Positions 1 through 7,874 of a stretch of DNA of 64,000 nucleotides are shown here, piece by piece. Source of the stretch: Microbacterium sp. SMR1 (GTDB lineage: Bacteria > Actinomycetota > Actinomycetes > Actinomycetales > Microbacteriaceae); NCBI RefSeq assembly GCF_003289625.1, contig NZ_QMBN01000003.1:1-64000 (forward strand). The letters run 5' to 3'. Numbering within the stretch: the stretch's first letter is position 1; each line of letters opens with the position of its first letter. The notes beneath the pieces were generated by a model. That model was given only the letters and a program-made list of their open reading frames with translations. It ran no database searches and had not been told where the DNA came from. The position numbers and the translations under genes were made by a program.

Positions 1-10
1 ATCGGACGCT

Positions 11-240
11 CCCCCAACTGACCTCACAGCCAGCCCAGAGGGCAACTTCACAACCATACCCCACCGACGACCTGTTCCAGAACGAGACTCGGAGACCGAG
101 TCAGTTGTGGGGGTGTGATGGGGACCCTGTGGCAGGTCTTGGACCTGCGACGCTCGGAAGCGTCTGTTTCGGGTTGTTCTCCGCTTGAGGGAGGCGGGAC
201 CTTCCGGCCCTCTCGCTCTTCCCTGTGGGGCGAACAAGTA
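11..240. other. structured non-coding segment at left window edge
   Basis: No convincing gene lies in bases 1-313. The segment is rich in inverted repeats: CCCCCAACTGAC (11-22) can pair with GTCAGTT-gt-GGGGG (100-113), which competes with a local hairpin GACTCGG/CCGAGTC (86-92 with 96-102). Further perfect hairpins follow: GCAGGTC/GACCTGC (132-148) and GACGCT/AGCGTC (149-164). Such a run of stems suggests a structured RNA or the non-coding end of an insertion element (for example an IS110-like end), but the neighbouring gene is outside the window, so this is only inference. Confidence 0.3.
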
Positions 241-276
241 ATAAGTTACGCGGCTCCCGGCATCGTGGCAAAGCGA

Positions 277-299
277 CGCGACATCCCGGGCGTGTCGCG
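277..299 (-). terminator. hairpin after ABC importer operon
   Basis: Perfect 7-bp inverted repeat CGCGACA (277-283) and TGTCGCG (293-299) lies 15 bases beyond the stop of the last gene of the minus-strand ABC operon. There is no T-tract, so termination is inferred from position and stem only. Confidence 0.4.
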
Positions 300-313
300 T
301 CCGCAGATCCGCG

Positions 314-1093
314 TCATTCCGCGGGAAGACGGGGCACGGCGTCGACGAGCTGCGCGGTGTACTCGTTCGCCGGCGAAGTGAGCAGCCGCGACGTCGAGCC
401 CTCCTCCACGACGCGACCGGCGCGGAGCACCGTCATCCGCTCGCACAGCGCCGACACGATCGTCAGGTCGTGCGAGACCAGCAGCATTCCGATGCCCTGC
501 TCTGCCGCGAGCCGCTGGAACAGCTGGATGACATGCATGCGCACAGACGTGTCGAGAGCACTCACGGGCTCATCCGCCAGCAGCAGTCGGGGCCGCGGCG
601 CGAGGGCGCGAGCGATGGCGACCCGCTGGCGCTGTCCTCCGGAGAACGCGTCCGGGTAGCGGCCCGCGGCATCCGCGTCGAGGTCGACCGCCGTGAGCAG
701 CTCGGCGACCCGGGCGTCGAGCTGCGATCGGTCGCGGGTGATGCCGAGGGACCGCAGCGGTTCGGCGATCGACTGCCCCACCGTCATCCGCGGGTCGAGC
801 GACGAGAACGGGTCCTGGTAGACCGGCTGCACCGCTCGGCGCAGCGAACGCATCTGTGCACGGTCCGCGCCGCGAAGCGGCGCGCCCTCGAAGAGCGCGC
901 GCCCCGATGTCGGCGTCGCCAGGCCCAGCAGCAGCCGGAGTACCGACGTCTTCCCCGCGCCCGACTCCCCCACGAGCCCGACGGTCTCGCCGGGAGCGAG
1001 CGACAGCGATACGTCGTGGAGCACATTCGCGCTGCGACCGTAGGCGAAGTCGACATGCTCGAGCGCGAGTGTCGCGCGACCGTCGGCCGTCAT
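314..1093 (-). CDS. peptide-type ABC transporter ATP-binding protein (OppF/DppF-like)
   Basis: A 259-residue cytoplasmic ATPase subunit that powers uptake of oligopeptides or a similar solute. Visible motifs are Walker A GESGAGKT (42-49), Q-loop region YQDPFSSLDP (92-101), signature SGGQRQR (151-157), Walker B LLADEP (171-176) and the switch histidine in VSHDL (H208). It is the last gene of a five-gene minus-strand operon (binding protein, permease, permease, ATPase, ATPase) and overlaps the preceding ATPase gene by 4 bases (ATGA), implying coupled translation. The short C-terminal oligopeptide-family extension is present. The transported substrate cannot be read from the sequence. Confidence 0.93.
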   Translation of the reverse strand: MTADGRATLALEHVDFAYGRSANVLHDVSLSLAPGETVGLVGESGAGKTSVLRLLLGLATPTSGRALFEGAPLRGADRAQMRSLRRAVQPVYQDPFSSLDPRMTVGQSIAEPLRSLGITRDRSQLDARVAELLTAVDLDADAAGRYPDAFSGGQRQRVAIARALAPRPRLLLADEPVSALDTSVRMHVIQLFQRLAAEQGIGMLLVSHDLTIVSALCERMTVLRAGRVVEEGSTSRLLTSPANEYTAQLVDAVPRLPAE

Positions 1094-1905
1094 CGGGTTC
1101 CCTTCGCCGGCAGGAAGTCGTCGAGAGCGCGCGAGGCGGCGACCAGTTGCGCGGTGTACTCGTGCTGGGGAGACCGGAGCAGTTGCGCCGTGTCGCCGAG
1201 CTCGACCTGACGCCCGTCACGCATGACGAGGACGCGGTCGGCGATACGCGAGACGACCGGCAGATCGTGGCTGATGAACAGCAGCGTCATCCCTCGCTCG
1301 GTCACCTCGCGCTGGAGCAGATCGAGGATGCCTGCCTGGACCGTCACGTCGAGCGCGGTCGTCGGCTCGTCGGCGATGAGGATGCTCGGCCCGGCGGCCA
1401 GGGCGAGCGCGATCGCGACGCGCTGTCGCTGGCCGCCGGAGATCTCATGGATGAACGATCGCGCGATGCGCTCGGGGTCGGGCAGCTGCACGTCCGCGAG
1501 CGCATCGAGCACGCCGCGACGCAACCCGTCACCACTCAGACCGCGGTGCTTGGCGAGCGGCCACGCCAGCTGTCTGCCGACACGCATGAGCGGATCGAGC
1601 GAGGCGAGCGGCTCCTGGAAGACCGCCGAGATCGTCCGGCCGCGCACCCGGTCGAGGCGGCGCGAGGCGGTTCCGACAACCTCGACCCGGCCGTCGGGGG
1701 TCGCGATCGTCGCCGAACCGAACGGCGTCAGCGGAAACGCGAGCAGACCGAGCATCGCCAGCGCGGTCAGCGACTTGCCCGAGCCGGACTCGCCGATGAT
1801 GCCCAGACGTTCGCCGGGCTCGAGCGTCACGTCGACGCCGTGCACGAGCGTGCGGTCGTCGCCGATCCGGACGCCGAGACCGGATGCGGTCAGCGCGGCG
1901 GTCAT
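1090..1905 (-). CDS. peptide-type ABC transporter ATP-binding protein (OppD/DppD-like)
   Basis: A 271-residue ABC ATPase paired with the downstream ATPase. Walker A GESGSGKS is at residues 38-45, followed by a Q-loop FQEPLASLDP, signature SGGQRQR, Walker B LIADEP and switch motif ISHDLP. The ATG at 1905 was chosen because it overlaps the upstream permease stop in an ATGA junction and begins directly before the first ABC strand; an in-frame open stretch further upstream lies inside the permease gene. The two ATPases are expected to form the heterodimeric motor of the importer. Confidence 0.92.
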   Translation of the reverse strand: MTAALTASGLGVRIGDDRTLVHGVDVTLEPGERLGIIGESGSGKSLTALAMLGLLAFPLTPFGSATIATPDGRVEVVGTASRRLDRVRGRTISAVFQEPLASLDPLMRVGRQLAWPLAKHRGLSGDGLRRGVLDALADVQLPDPERIARSFIHEISGGQRQRVAIALALAAGPSILIADEPTTALDVTVQAGILDLLQREVTERGMTLLFISHDLPVVSRIADRVLVMRDGRQVELGDTAQLLRSPQHEYTAQLVAASRALDDFLPAKGTR

Positions 1906-2777
1906 CCGATGCTCCTCGTGGTCGGATCGGCGATGTCGCGCAGGCCGTCGGCCAGCAGGTTCGCGCCGATGATGAAGGCGACCAGCAGGACGCCGGGGAG
2001 GATCGCCGCCGTCGGTGCGACGAGCACCGTGCTCTGCGCCTCCTCGAGCATCCGGCCCCACGATGCGTTGGGCGGCGGGGAGCCGAGCCCGAGGTACGAC
2101 AGCGACGCCTCCGCGCCGACCGCGCCGCCGAACTGGAGGGCGAGCGGCACGATGAGGGTCGGCCAGACGTTCCGCAGCACGTGTCGGAACACGATGCCGA
2201 GCTTGCTCGTGCCCGAGGTTCGAGCGGCGGTGACGTAGTCCATCGCGAGGACGCGTGTCGCGGCGATGCGGGTGAGCCGGGCGATCACCGCCGAGCCGGC
2301 GAGACCGATCGCGAGGATCGCCGAGTCGACCGATGCCCCGCGCCAGGCGACGATCAGCATCGCCAGCAGCAGGGTCGGAAAGGCGATCGCGATGTCGAGC
2401 AGGCTCGTGAGCGCATCATCGACCCATCGCCGGGCCACAGCCGCGAGCAGACCGAGCCCGATGCCGACGATGGCCGCGATCAGCACCGACCCGAACCCGA
2501 CGGTCAGCGCGAGCCGCGCCCCGATCATGAGTTGCGTGAAGAGGTCGCGCCCGAGGCGGTCGGTTCCGGCCCAGTGCTCGGCGGACGGCGGCTGCAGCCG
2601 GCCGCCGCTGGTGTCGTCGAAGGTGAACGGGGTCCACAGCAGCGAGATCAGGCCGATCACCGCGATGGCACCGAACAGGATACCGCCGACGGCGAGGTTC
2701 ACCGAGCGCCGGCGTCGCGGGCGCCCGCGCCCGGGCGCCCTGACGGCACCCGAGTCCGGAAGGGTCGTCGCTGTCAT
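1902..2777 (-). CDS. peptide-type ABC transporter permease (DppC-like)
   Basis: A 291-residue inner-membrane permease. An Arg-rich cytoplasmic N-terminus (RGRPRRRRS) precedes the first membrane helix near residues 27-47; the periplasmic segment GTDRLGRDLFTQLMIGARL is the hallmark of DppC-type subunits, and the EAA-loop region EAASLSYLGLG is near the C-terminus. The start at 2777 overlaps the stop of the upstream permease by 4 bases. It should form the channel with the DppB-like partner encoded just upstream. Confidence 0.92.
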   Translation of the reverse strand: MTATTLPDSGAVRAPGRGRPRRRRSVNLAVGGILFGAIAVIGLISLLWTPFTFDDTSGGRLQPPSAEHWAGTDRLGRDLFTQLMIGARLALTVGFGSVLIAAIVGIGLGLLAAVARRWVDDALTSLLDIAIAFPTLLLAMLIVAWRGASVDSAILAIGLAGSAVIARLTRIAATRVLAMDYVTAARTSGTSKLGIVFRHVLRNVWPTLIVPLALQFGGAVGAEASLSYLGLGSPPPNASWGRMLEEAQSTVLVAPTAAILPGVLLVAFIIGANLLADGLRDIADPTTRSIG

Positions 2778-3721
2778 GCCGCCGCCTTCGCTCTGCGATT
2801 GCCCGAGATCGTGTCGCGCAGTCGCGGGTCGATGATGCGCTGCGTGATGTCGGCCGCGAAGCCGAGCAGCAGCACGAGGGCGGTCGAGAAGAGCAGCACC
2901 CCCTGGACGCTCGGGAAGTCCTGCTCCTTGATGCCGACCAGCAGCATGTCGCCGAGACCGGGGAGCGCGAAGACCCGCTCGATGATGACGGCGCCGACGA
3001 AAGTCGTCGACAGCTGGATCGCCAGGATCGAGATCAACGGGACGACGGCGTTGCGCACGCCGTGACGCCAGATCGCCGTGGCGAAGCTCTGCCCCGTGGC
3101 CCGAGCCGCGCGCAGATACTGCTGGCCGAGCACGTCGAGCGTCGCGCTGCGGACGTACCGCGCGAGATCGCTGCCCGCCACGAGCGCGATCGTGAGCACC
3201 GGGAGCGTGAGCGAGACGAGCGCGGCGCCGGGGTCCTCCCAGTCGCGCCGCGGGAAGCCGCCCGCCGGCAGCAATCGCCAGTTCAGCGCGAACACCGCGA
3301 CGAGCAGGATGCCGACCCAGAAGACCGGGATCGCTCCGCCGAGCTGCGACACGGCCGAGAAGGCGGTCCCGTACCAGGTGCGTGCCTTCCACGCCGCGAT
3401 GAACCCCACCGGCACCGCGATCAGCACCGACAGGACGAACGCGATGAGCGTCAGGGGCAGCGTGACGTTCAGCCGACGGAGGATCTCGCCGCCGACCGGC
3501 AGGTTGTTCGTGAACGATCGCCCCAGGTCGAAGCTCGCGAGTTGGCCGAGGTAGGCCAGGAACTGCTCCGGGATCGGCCGATCGACGCCGAGCCGCGCGG
3601 CGGCGGCCGCGATCTCGGCGTCCGTCGCCCCCACCGAGATGAGGGCGAAAACCGGGTTGCCGAGAACGCGCAGCACGACGAACAGGATCACCACCGCCAG
3701 CGCGAAGGCCAGCAGCAGCAA
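2774..3721 (-). CDS. peptide-type ABC transporter permease (DppB-like), start probably further upstream
   Basis: A permease with TM1 at its N-terminus, the DppB-typical segment LGVDRPIPEQFLAYLGQ and an EAA-like loop ERVFALPGLG. The first ordinary start codon is the TTG at 3721, giving 315 residues, but that cuts off the family-typical leader: the open frame upstream reads ISITRYLIRRTG immediately before it. No ATG, GTG or TTG is available there, so the true start is probably a CTG (3760 or 3739) or ATC (3757) that overlaps the stop codon of the binding-protein gene (3757-3759). Confidence 0.88.
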   Translation of the reverse strand: MLLLAFALAVVILFVVLRVLGNPVFALISVGATDAEIAAAAARLGVDRPIPEQFLAYLGQLASFDLGRSFTNNLPVGGEILRRLNVTLPLTLIAFVLSVLIAVPVGFIAAWKARTWYGTAFSAVSQLGGAIPVFWVGILLVAVFALNWRLLPAGGFPRRDWEDPGAALVSLTLPVLTIALVAGSDLARYVRSATLDVLGQQYLRAARATGQSFATAIWRHGVRNAVVPLISILAIQLSTTFVGAVIIERVFALPGLGDMLLVGIKEQDFPSVQGVLLFSTALVLLLGFAADITQRIIDPRLRDTISGNRRAKAAA

Positions 3722-3756
3722 TCCTGTCCGTCGAATCAGATACCGGGTGATGGAGA

Positions 3757-5271
3757 TCAGGCCTTCGTGATGTCGGAGACGTAGAACAACGAGTTCAGTC
3801 CATTCTTGGGCACGCCCGACACGCCCTCGGCCGCGATGCGCAGCTGCGGGTTGAGGTAGAGCCAGACGCTGGCGGCGTCATCCGAGATCTGCTGGTTCGC
3901 CTTCTTGATCAGCTCGGTCTGCTCGTCGACGGATGCGGCCGCCTCGGAGTCCGCGAGCCACGTCTGCACATCGGCGTTGTCGTAGCCCCAGTAGAAGTCG
4001 GGGTTGCCGTAGAAGTTGATGTCGCGGTCGTTGACGTGGCCCTGCAGCGTGGCCTCGAAGTTCTTCTCGGTGTAGACCTTCTGGTACCACTCGTCGTCGG
4101 TGATGATGTTGATGTTCAGCGTGATGCCGACCTTCGCGAGCTCCGACTTCAGGAACTCCGCCACCGTCGAGTGCACGCCCGAGTCGGGGGTGTCGACGGT
4201 GAACGTGAACCCTCCCGGCTGACCGGCCTCGGCGAGGAGCTTCTCCGACAGCGCCGGGTCGTAGGGGTTGTTGTCCGCGAGGTCGATGTACCAGGGCTCG
4301 GAGGGCGGCACCATCGAGCCGATGAGTTCGCCGCGGCCGTCCCAGATCGCATCGAGCAGCTTCTCGCGGTCGATAGCCGAGTAGATCGCCTTGCGCACGC
4401 GCGCGTCGTTGAACGGAGCGATCCGGTCGTTGAACGCCAGCAGCTCCTTCGTCGTCGAGGTGCCCTCGATGACCTGGAAGCCGGCCGCCTCGAACTCGGC
4501 GATGCTGTCGGGGTTCGACTGGCTCGTGACGAGGTCGACCGCCCCGGTCGTCAGGGCGTTGTTCAGGGCCGTCGGGTCGGCGTAGTACTGGTAGACCACT
4601 CCGCCGTTCTTCGGCGCGTCGCCCCAGTACGCGTCGTTGACGTCGAGGGTGATCGAGTCGCCCTTGCGGTAGTCACCGAGCTCGTAGGGACCGGTGCCGT
4701 CGGCAGTCGCCGTCAGGTCGCCGGCATCGTCGTTGACGATCCAGACGTAGCCCAGGTTGTAGGTGAAGCTGATCGAGGGCTGCGAGAGGGTCACCTCGAC
4801 GGTCTTGTCGTCGACCGCCGTGACGGTGTCGATGACGCTCAGCTGGCGCTTGCGCGCCGCGATCGACTCGTCGCCCACGAAGCGCTCGAGGCTGTACTTC
4901 ACGTCATCCGCGGTCAGCTCCTTGCCCGAGTGGAAGGTCGCGTCCTCGAGGGTGAAGGTGTACACCAGCCCGTCGGGCGACACCGTCGTCTCGGCTGCCA
5001 GAAGGGGCTCGACCTGAGCGTCATCGGTGATCCGGAACAGACCCTCGTACACGTTCCCCGTGAAGACCTCGGTGACCCCGGATGAGCCGCCGAAGATCTG
5101 GTCGAGGTTGGTCGGCTCGTTCTGCGATCCGACGACGATCTCGGCATTCGGGTCGCTCGCGCCGGCGGAACCGGCCGGCTCGGTGGATCCGGAGCATCCG
5201 GCCAGGACGAGAAGACCGGCCGTCGCTGCCGCGGTGGCGGCGACGATCCGGGAGAAGCCGCGTGAAGTCAC
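3757..5271 (-). CDS. ABC transporter substrate-binding lipoprotein (SBP family 5)
   Basis: A 504-residue extracytoplasmic receptor anchored as a lipoprotein: the signal peptide ends in lipobox LAGC with Cys26, then a Gly/Ser-rich linker. The mature part has the family-5 signature region (FTLEDATFHSGKELTADDVKYS) and the two-lobe size of oligopeptide-binding proteins. A GTG at 5271 is chosen as start because AAAGGA lies 6-7 bases upstream and the signal peptide begins there; the longer open frame upstream encodes no sensible signal. It delivers substrate to the permeases downstream. Confidence 0.9.
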   Translation of the reverse strand: MTSRGFSRIVAATAAATAGLLVLAGCSGSTEPAGSAGASDPNAEIVVGSQNEPTNLDQIFGGSSGVTEVFTGNVYEGLFRITDDAQVEPLLAAETTVSPDGLVYTFTLEDATFHSGKELTADDVKYSLERFVGDESIAARKRQLSVIDTVTAVDDKTVEVTLSQPSISFTYNLGYVWIVNDDAGDLTATADGTGPYELGDYRKGDSITLDVNDAYWGDAPKNGGVVYQYYADPTALNNALTTGAVDLVTSQSNPDSIAEFEAAGFQVIEGTSTTKELLAFNDRIAPFNDARVRKAIYSAIDREKLLDAIWDGRGELIGSMVPPSEPWYIDLADNNPYDPALSEKLLAEAGQPGGFTFTVDTPDSGVHSTVAEFLKSELAKVGITLNINIITDDEWYQKVYTEKNFEATLQGHVNDRDINFYGNPDFYWGYDNADVQTWLADSEAAASVDEQTELIKKANQQISDDAASVWLYLNPQLRIAAEGVSGVPKNGLNSLFYVSDITKA

Positions 5272-5300
5272 GGGTGTTCCTTTGCTGTGTGGAGGGGGGC

Positions 5301-5327
5301 GGCGGAGCGCGGTGCGGGCGCTCCGCC
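5301..5327 (-). terminator. hairpin between DUF1684 gene and ABC operon
   Basis: Perfect 10-bp inverted repeat GGCGGAGCGC/GCGCTCCGCC with a 7-base loop sits in the 80-base gap between the DUF1684 gene and the binding-protein gene. It has no T-run, so it may attenuate read-through or just stabilise mRNA ends. Confidence 0.4.
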
Positions 5328-5351
5328 GTTTCGAGTGGTGCGGGAGAAAGG

Positions 5352-6116
5352 TCAGAGCGAGAAGTCGCCGGCGAACCGGACCTTCTTCTCCCCGGCGCGG
5401 ACCGGGAAGGGCAAGCGGTTCTGCAGCGGCGGGAGGGGGCAGTTCATCTGGTTCGAGAAGCCGCACGGCGGAACGACGGCCCGGTTGAAGTCGACCGTGA
5501 CCGGCGTGCTGTCGCCCGGAGCCAGGTCGCCGGTCGCGCCGGGGTGGTCGAGGAAGAGGAAGCGACCGGCGCCGTAGGACTCGGCCCCGTTGGTCTGATC
5601 GCCGAAGACGAGGTGCAGCTTGGGCCCGCCGTAGTTCGTGTCGAAAGCGGCGAGTCGGTACTCGGTGCCGTCGATCTCGAAGACCAGGTCGCCCGAGACC
5701 GGGAGGCCCCGCGTCGCGCCGCCGTCCTTGATGTGCTCGAAGGGGACCACGCGGTCTTCGTCGACGAGCTCGAAGCGGCCCTCGATGACCCAGGCCGGGT
5801 CGTACTCCCAGCGCTCGATGTCCTCGAACGCTTCGTTGGCGGGCGAGTCCTGCCGCCAGATGCGGTAGCCCTCCTGCGGAAGACCGGTCTCGATGTCGGT
5901 TCGCTGCAGTCGGGTGAGCAGCGCGTCGACCGGATGCCCCGCACGCGCCGTCTCGTCGTCGACGGCGGGCTCGCCCGGAGCCGACCAGTGCGTGAGCACG
6001 AGGGCGAGGGACCCTTGCGGAGCTGCGACCGATTCCCGGCGGTAGGCCGCCCAGGCTCGGTAGTCGGACTCAGCCGAAGAGACGGATGCTGCTGCGGATG
6101 CGGATGTGCTCACCAT
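5352..6116 (-). CDS. DUF1684 domain-containing protein
   Basis: A 254-residue soluble protein of the DUF1684 family. The family hallmark is seen in the C-terminal half: an LVFGDQTNGAESYGAGRFL segment, then a Phe-Asn-Arg-Ala-containing stretch and a Cys pair in VPPCGFSNQMNCPLPP, which resembles a metal or substrate site but has no assigned reaction. The ATG at 6116 was chosen; a TTG at 6125 is the alternative, and neither has a strong RBS. It is co-directional with the ABC importer 80 bases downstream, separated by a hairpin, so co-expression is possible but unproven. Confidence 0.82.
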   Translation of the reverse strand: MVSTSASAAASVSSAESDYRAWAAYRRESVAAPQGSLALVLTHWSAPGEPAVDDETARAGHPVDALLTRLQRTDIETGLPQEGYRIWRQDSPANEAFEDIERWEYDPAWVIEGRFELVDEDRVVPFEHIKDGGATRGLPVSGDLVFEIDGTEYRLAAFDTNYGGPKLHLVFGDQTNGAESYGAGRFLFLDHPGATGDLAPGDSTPVTVDFNRAVVPPCGFSNQMNCPLPPLQNRLPFPVRAGEKKVRFAGDFSL

Positions 6117-6173
6117 GACAGGCAACCAAACGCGGGGCCGTCCCGAGAAATTCCGTGTCCGCGTATTGCGTCG

Positions 6174-6584
6174 TCAGCGCGACGACGCTGACGTATCGCG
6201 CGCGGGGCCGCCCACCCACAGCGCCCAGGCGACGAGCACCGGCTGGAGGAAGAGGCGGCCGAATCGCCGCGCGTCGGTGTCGAGGCCGGGTGCCGCGGCT
6301 CCGGTGCGCCATTGGTGGATGTTGCCCGGGAGCACCGCGACGAAGAAAGCGGCGATCGCGGCGGCGATGCGTCGGCGCTCGCGCGGCAGCGCGATGAGCC
6401 CGGCACCGAGCATGATCTCGACCGCGCCGCTGGCGACGACGATCATGTCCTTATCGGTGTGCAGCAGCCGCGTCGCCCAGTCGGGCACCGCGATGCGATA
6501 CCCCCGCCGGAGCACGGTCAGATGCGCGGCTCCCGCGACGATCAGCAGAGCGGCAAGGGCAAAGCGGGCAACGATGCGCAGCAT
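6174..6584 (-). CDS. DoxX-like small membrane protein
   Basis: A 136-residue protein with about four hydrophobic helices, beginning LRIVARFALAALLIVAGAAHL, a typical DoxX/MauE-like first helix, and containing a conserved-looking ALVEIMLG-type helix with an acidic residue (AVEIMLGAGL). An LPGNIHQW segment sits at the third helix. The family is linked to redox and thiol homeostasis, but nothing in the sequence fixes a substrate. It is followed at a distance of 9 bases by another membrane-protein gene on the same strand, so the two are probably co-transcribed. Confidence 0.78.
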   Translation of the reverse strand: MLRIVARFALAALLIVAGAAHLTVLRRGYRIAVPDWATRLLHTDKDMIVVASGAVEIMLGAGLIALPRERRRIAAAIAAFFVAVLPGNIHQWRTGAAAPGLDTDARRFGRLFLQPVLVAWALWVGGPARDTSASSR

Positions 6585-6593
6585 CCGATCACG

Positions 6594-7055
6594 TTACGCC
6601 CGTCCGGGAGGTCCGATCACCAGCAGCACGACGTACGCCGCGATGATGCCGACCGCGAGGATCACGGCGAGCACCGCCGGACGGCGGACGAACCACCGGA
6701 GGAATCGGTCGACTGCCCGCTGGTCGCGCGGGTCGTCGGTCGCCTCGGTGCGCCACTCCCCCTCGAGGAGCCCGCGACGACGGAGCACGATCTCCGTCGG
6801 CACGGTCGCGTACGGGACCACGGCGGCGGCGACGGCGCAGATCGTCGGGACGAGCGACCACCGGTTGTTCCACGCGACGAGCACCGCGGTCGCGCCGTAG
6901 CAGAGGAACACGAAGCCATGGATGCCCCCGCCGATCGTCACGGCGATCGGAAGGTCGAAGGCGGACCGGAGGATGAGGCCCAGGATGAGCAGCGTCCACG
7001 AGAATGCCTCGGCGATCGCGAGCGAACGGAATGCGGTCAGCGGGGTTCGGAACAC
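6594..7055 (-). CDS. DUF3817 domain-containing membrane protein
   Basis: A 153-residue integral membrane protein. The N-terminal 100 residues match the DUF3817 pattern: AEAFSWTLLILGLILRS, a Gly-rich helix IGGGIHGFVFLCYG and a third helix ending in PTEIVLRRRG. A charged linker (EGEWRTEATDDPRDQR) leads to one more C-terminal helix. The start is GTG. Function is unknown; related genes commonly sit next to MarR regulators and guanosine-nucleotide genes in actinobacteria. It lies directly downstream of a MarR-type gene here. Confidence 0.82.
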   Translation of the reverse strand: MFRTPLTAFRSLAIAEAFSWTLLILGLILRSAFDLPIAVTIGGGIHGFVFLCYGATAVLVAWNNRWSLVPTICAVAAAVVPYATVPTEIVLRRRGLLEGEWRTEATDDPRDQRAVDRFLRWFVRRPAVLAVILAVGIIAAYVVLLVIGPPGRA

Positions 7056-7077
7056 CCTCGAACCCTACCCAGCCGAC

Positions 7078-7509
7078 TCAGACGATTCCTGCGCGGATGC
7101 CGTCCATCGACGAGGCCAGCCCCGGCATGTTGTCGCTGAGCGTCGCGTCGAGCTCGAGCAGCCGTTGGTGGGCCTGCTCCATGACTGCGATGCCTTTCGC
7201 TGTGATGCGCAGATCGGATGCCGAGCCGGCGTGCGCGGTCGCATCGGCGACGAGCCCCTCGTCGACGAGGGTGCGCACCGCGGTGTGCGCGGACTGCACC
7301 GTGATGTGCGACCGGCGGGCGAGCTCGGAGAACGAGATTCCGGGCTCTGACCCGATGTGCCCGAGCAGGCCGAACTTGCGGGTGGAGAGGCCGAGGTCGC
7401 GCAGGGCTGCGGAGAGCCGGCCTTCCCACGACGCCGAGACGGCGATGAGCGCGATGACCGGGCTGAAGCGCGGCTCGCGCGTGAGGGCAGGAGTTTCCGA
7501 CACGGTCAC
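7078..7509 (-). CDS. MarR-family transcriptional regulator
   Basis: A 143-residue winged-helix regulator. Residues about 40-110 give the fold: STRKFGLLGHIGSEPGISFSELARR (helices 2-3), ITVQSAHTAVRTLVDEGLV (recognition helix) and a short wing ending in RITAKGIAV. The start is the GTG at 7509; a second GTG two codons on is possible. It heads a minus-strand run that continues into the DUF3817 gene and is divergent from the 31-codon gene at 7663, so it may control either. The ligand is unknown. Confidence 0.85.
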   Translation of the reverse strand: MTVSETPALTREPRFSPVIALIAVSASWEGRLSAALRDLGLSTRKFGLLGHIGSEPGISFSELARRSHITVQSAHTAVRTLVDEGLVADATAHAGSASDLRITAKGIAVMEQAHQRLLELDATLSDNMPGLASSMDGIRAGIV

Positions 7510-7621
7510 GATTGTAGGAGGCGCGGGCTCTCTCGTGCGGTGATGGCGACCGAGAAAAGCTGTGTCGCGCGCCTAACGCGCCGAGCGTCGTTCGTCAAGG
7601 ACCGCGCGCCGACGCGAAGGG

Positions 7622-7666
7622 ATGTTCATGATGAGTTCCAGGGAAGAAGCGGGGAGGTCACCATGA
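7622..7666 (+). CDS. possible 14-codon leader ORF overlapping the 31-codon gene
   Basis: An ATG at 7622 (also ATGs at 7628 and 7631) opens a frame that ends in a TGA at 7664-7666, overlapping the ATG of the next small gene at 7663. A GAAGGG stretch precedes the inner ATGs. The arrangement would couple translation of the next ORF, but so short a frame can occur by chance. Confidence 0.25.
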   Translation: MFMMSSREEAGRSP

Positions 7667-7758
7667 TCACGAACGAAGAGCAGAACGAGCAACACACCGA
7701 CATCCGCGGCGAGAAGCCGTTCGGTCAATGGCTCGGGCTGATCAACGGCGGCCGCTGA
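7663..7758 (+). CDS. unrecognised 31-residue peptide
   Basis: A 31-codon gene that begins MITNEEQ and ends FGQWLGLINGGR. Evidence that it is real: a near-perfect Shine-Dalgarno GGGGAGG at 7651-7657, correctly spaced from the ATG, and a strong intrinsic terminator 12 bases after the stop. The N-terminal half is polar and acidic (E, Q, N, D), the C-terminal half is hydrophobic and Gly-rich with one Trp, a layout reminiscent of leader-plus-core peptides, but no modification or export gene is adjacent. It lies between two MarR-type regulators. The product is not recognised, and no function is proposed. Confidence 0.6.
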   Translation: MITNEEQNEQHTDIRGEKPFGQWLGLINGGR

Positions 7759-7770
7759 CGCCACGCGAAT

Positions 7771-7809
7771 GCCCCCGGCATCCTCTCTCGCGAGGAGGAT
7801 GCCGGGGGC
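7771..7809 (+). terminator. strong intrinsic terminator after the 31-codon gene
   Basis: Perfect 15-bp stem (7771-7785 GCCCCCGGCATCCTC with 7795-7809) and a 9-base loop, followed by TTCGTCATTTT. It closes a very short transcription unit carrying the 31-codon gene. Confidence 0.85.
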
Positions 7810-7839
7810 TTCGTCATTTTCGGGGGTCGAGCCTTTTAG

Positions 7840-7874
7840 ATAGCTCCTCTATGCATGTTGTATAGTTAAGCTAT
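7840..7874 (+). promoter_or_regulatory. tandem MarR-type operators over promoter and start codon
   Basis: Two copies of ATAG-N5-CTAT occur at 7840-7852 and 7862-7874, spaced exactly 22 bp (two helical turns). The AT-rich stretch contains a TATAGT -10-like hexamer at 7861-7866, and the second site covers the ATG of the marR gene (7873). This is the expected layout for an autorepressed MarR-MFS operon. Confidence 0.65.
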
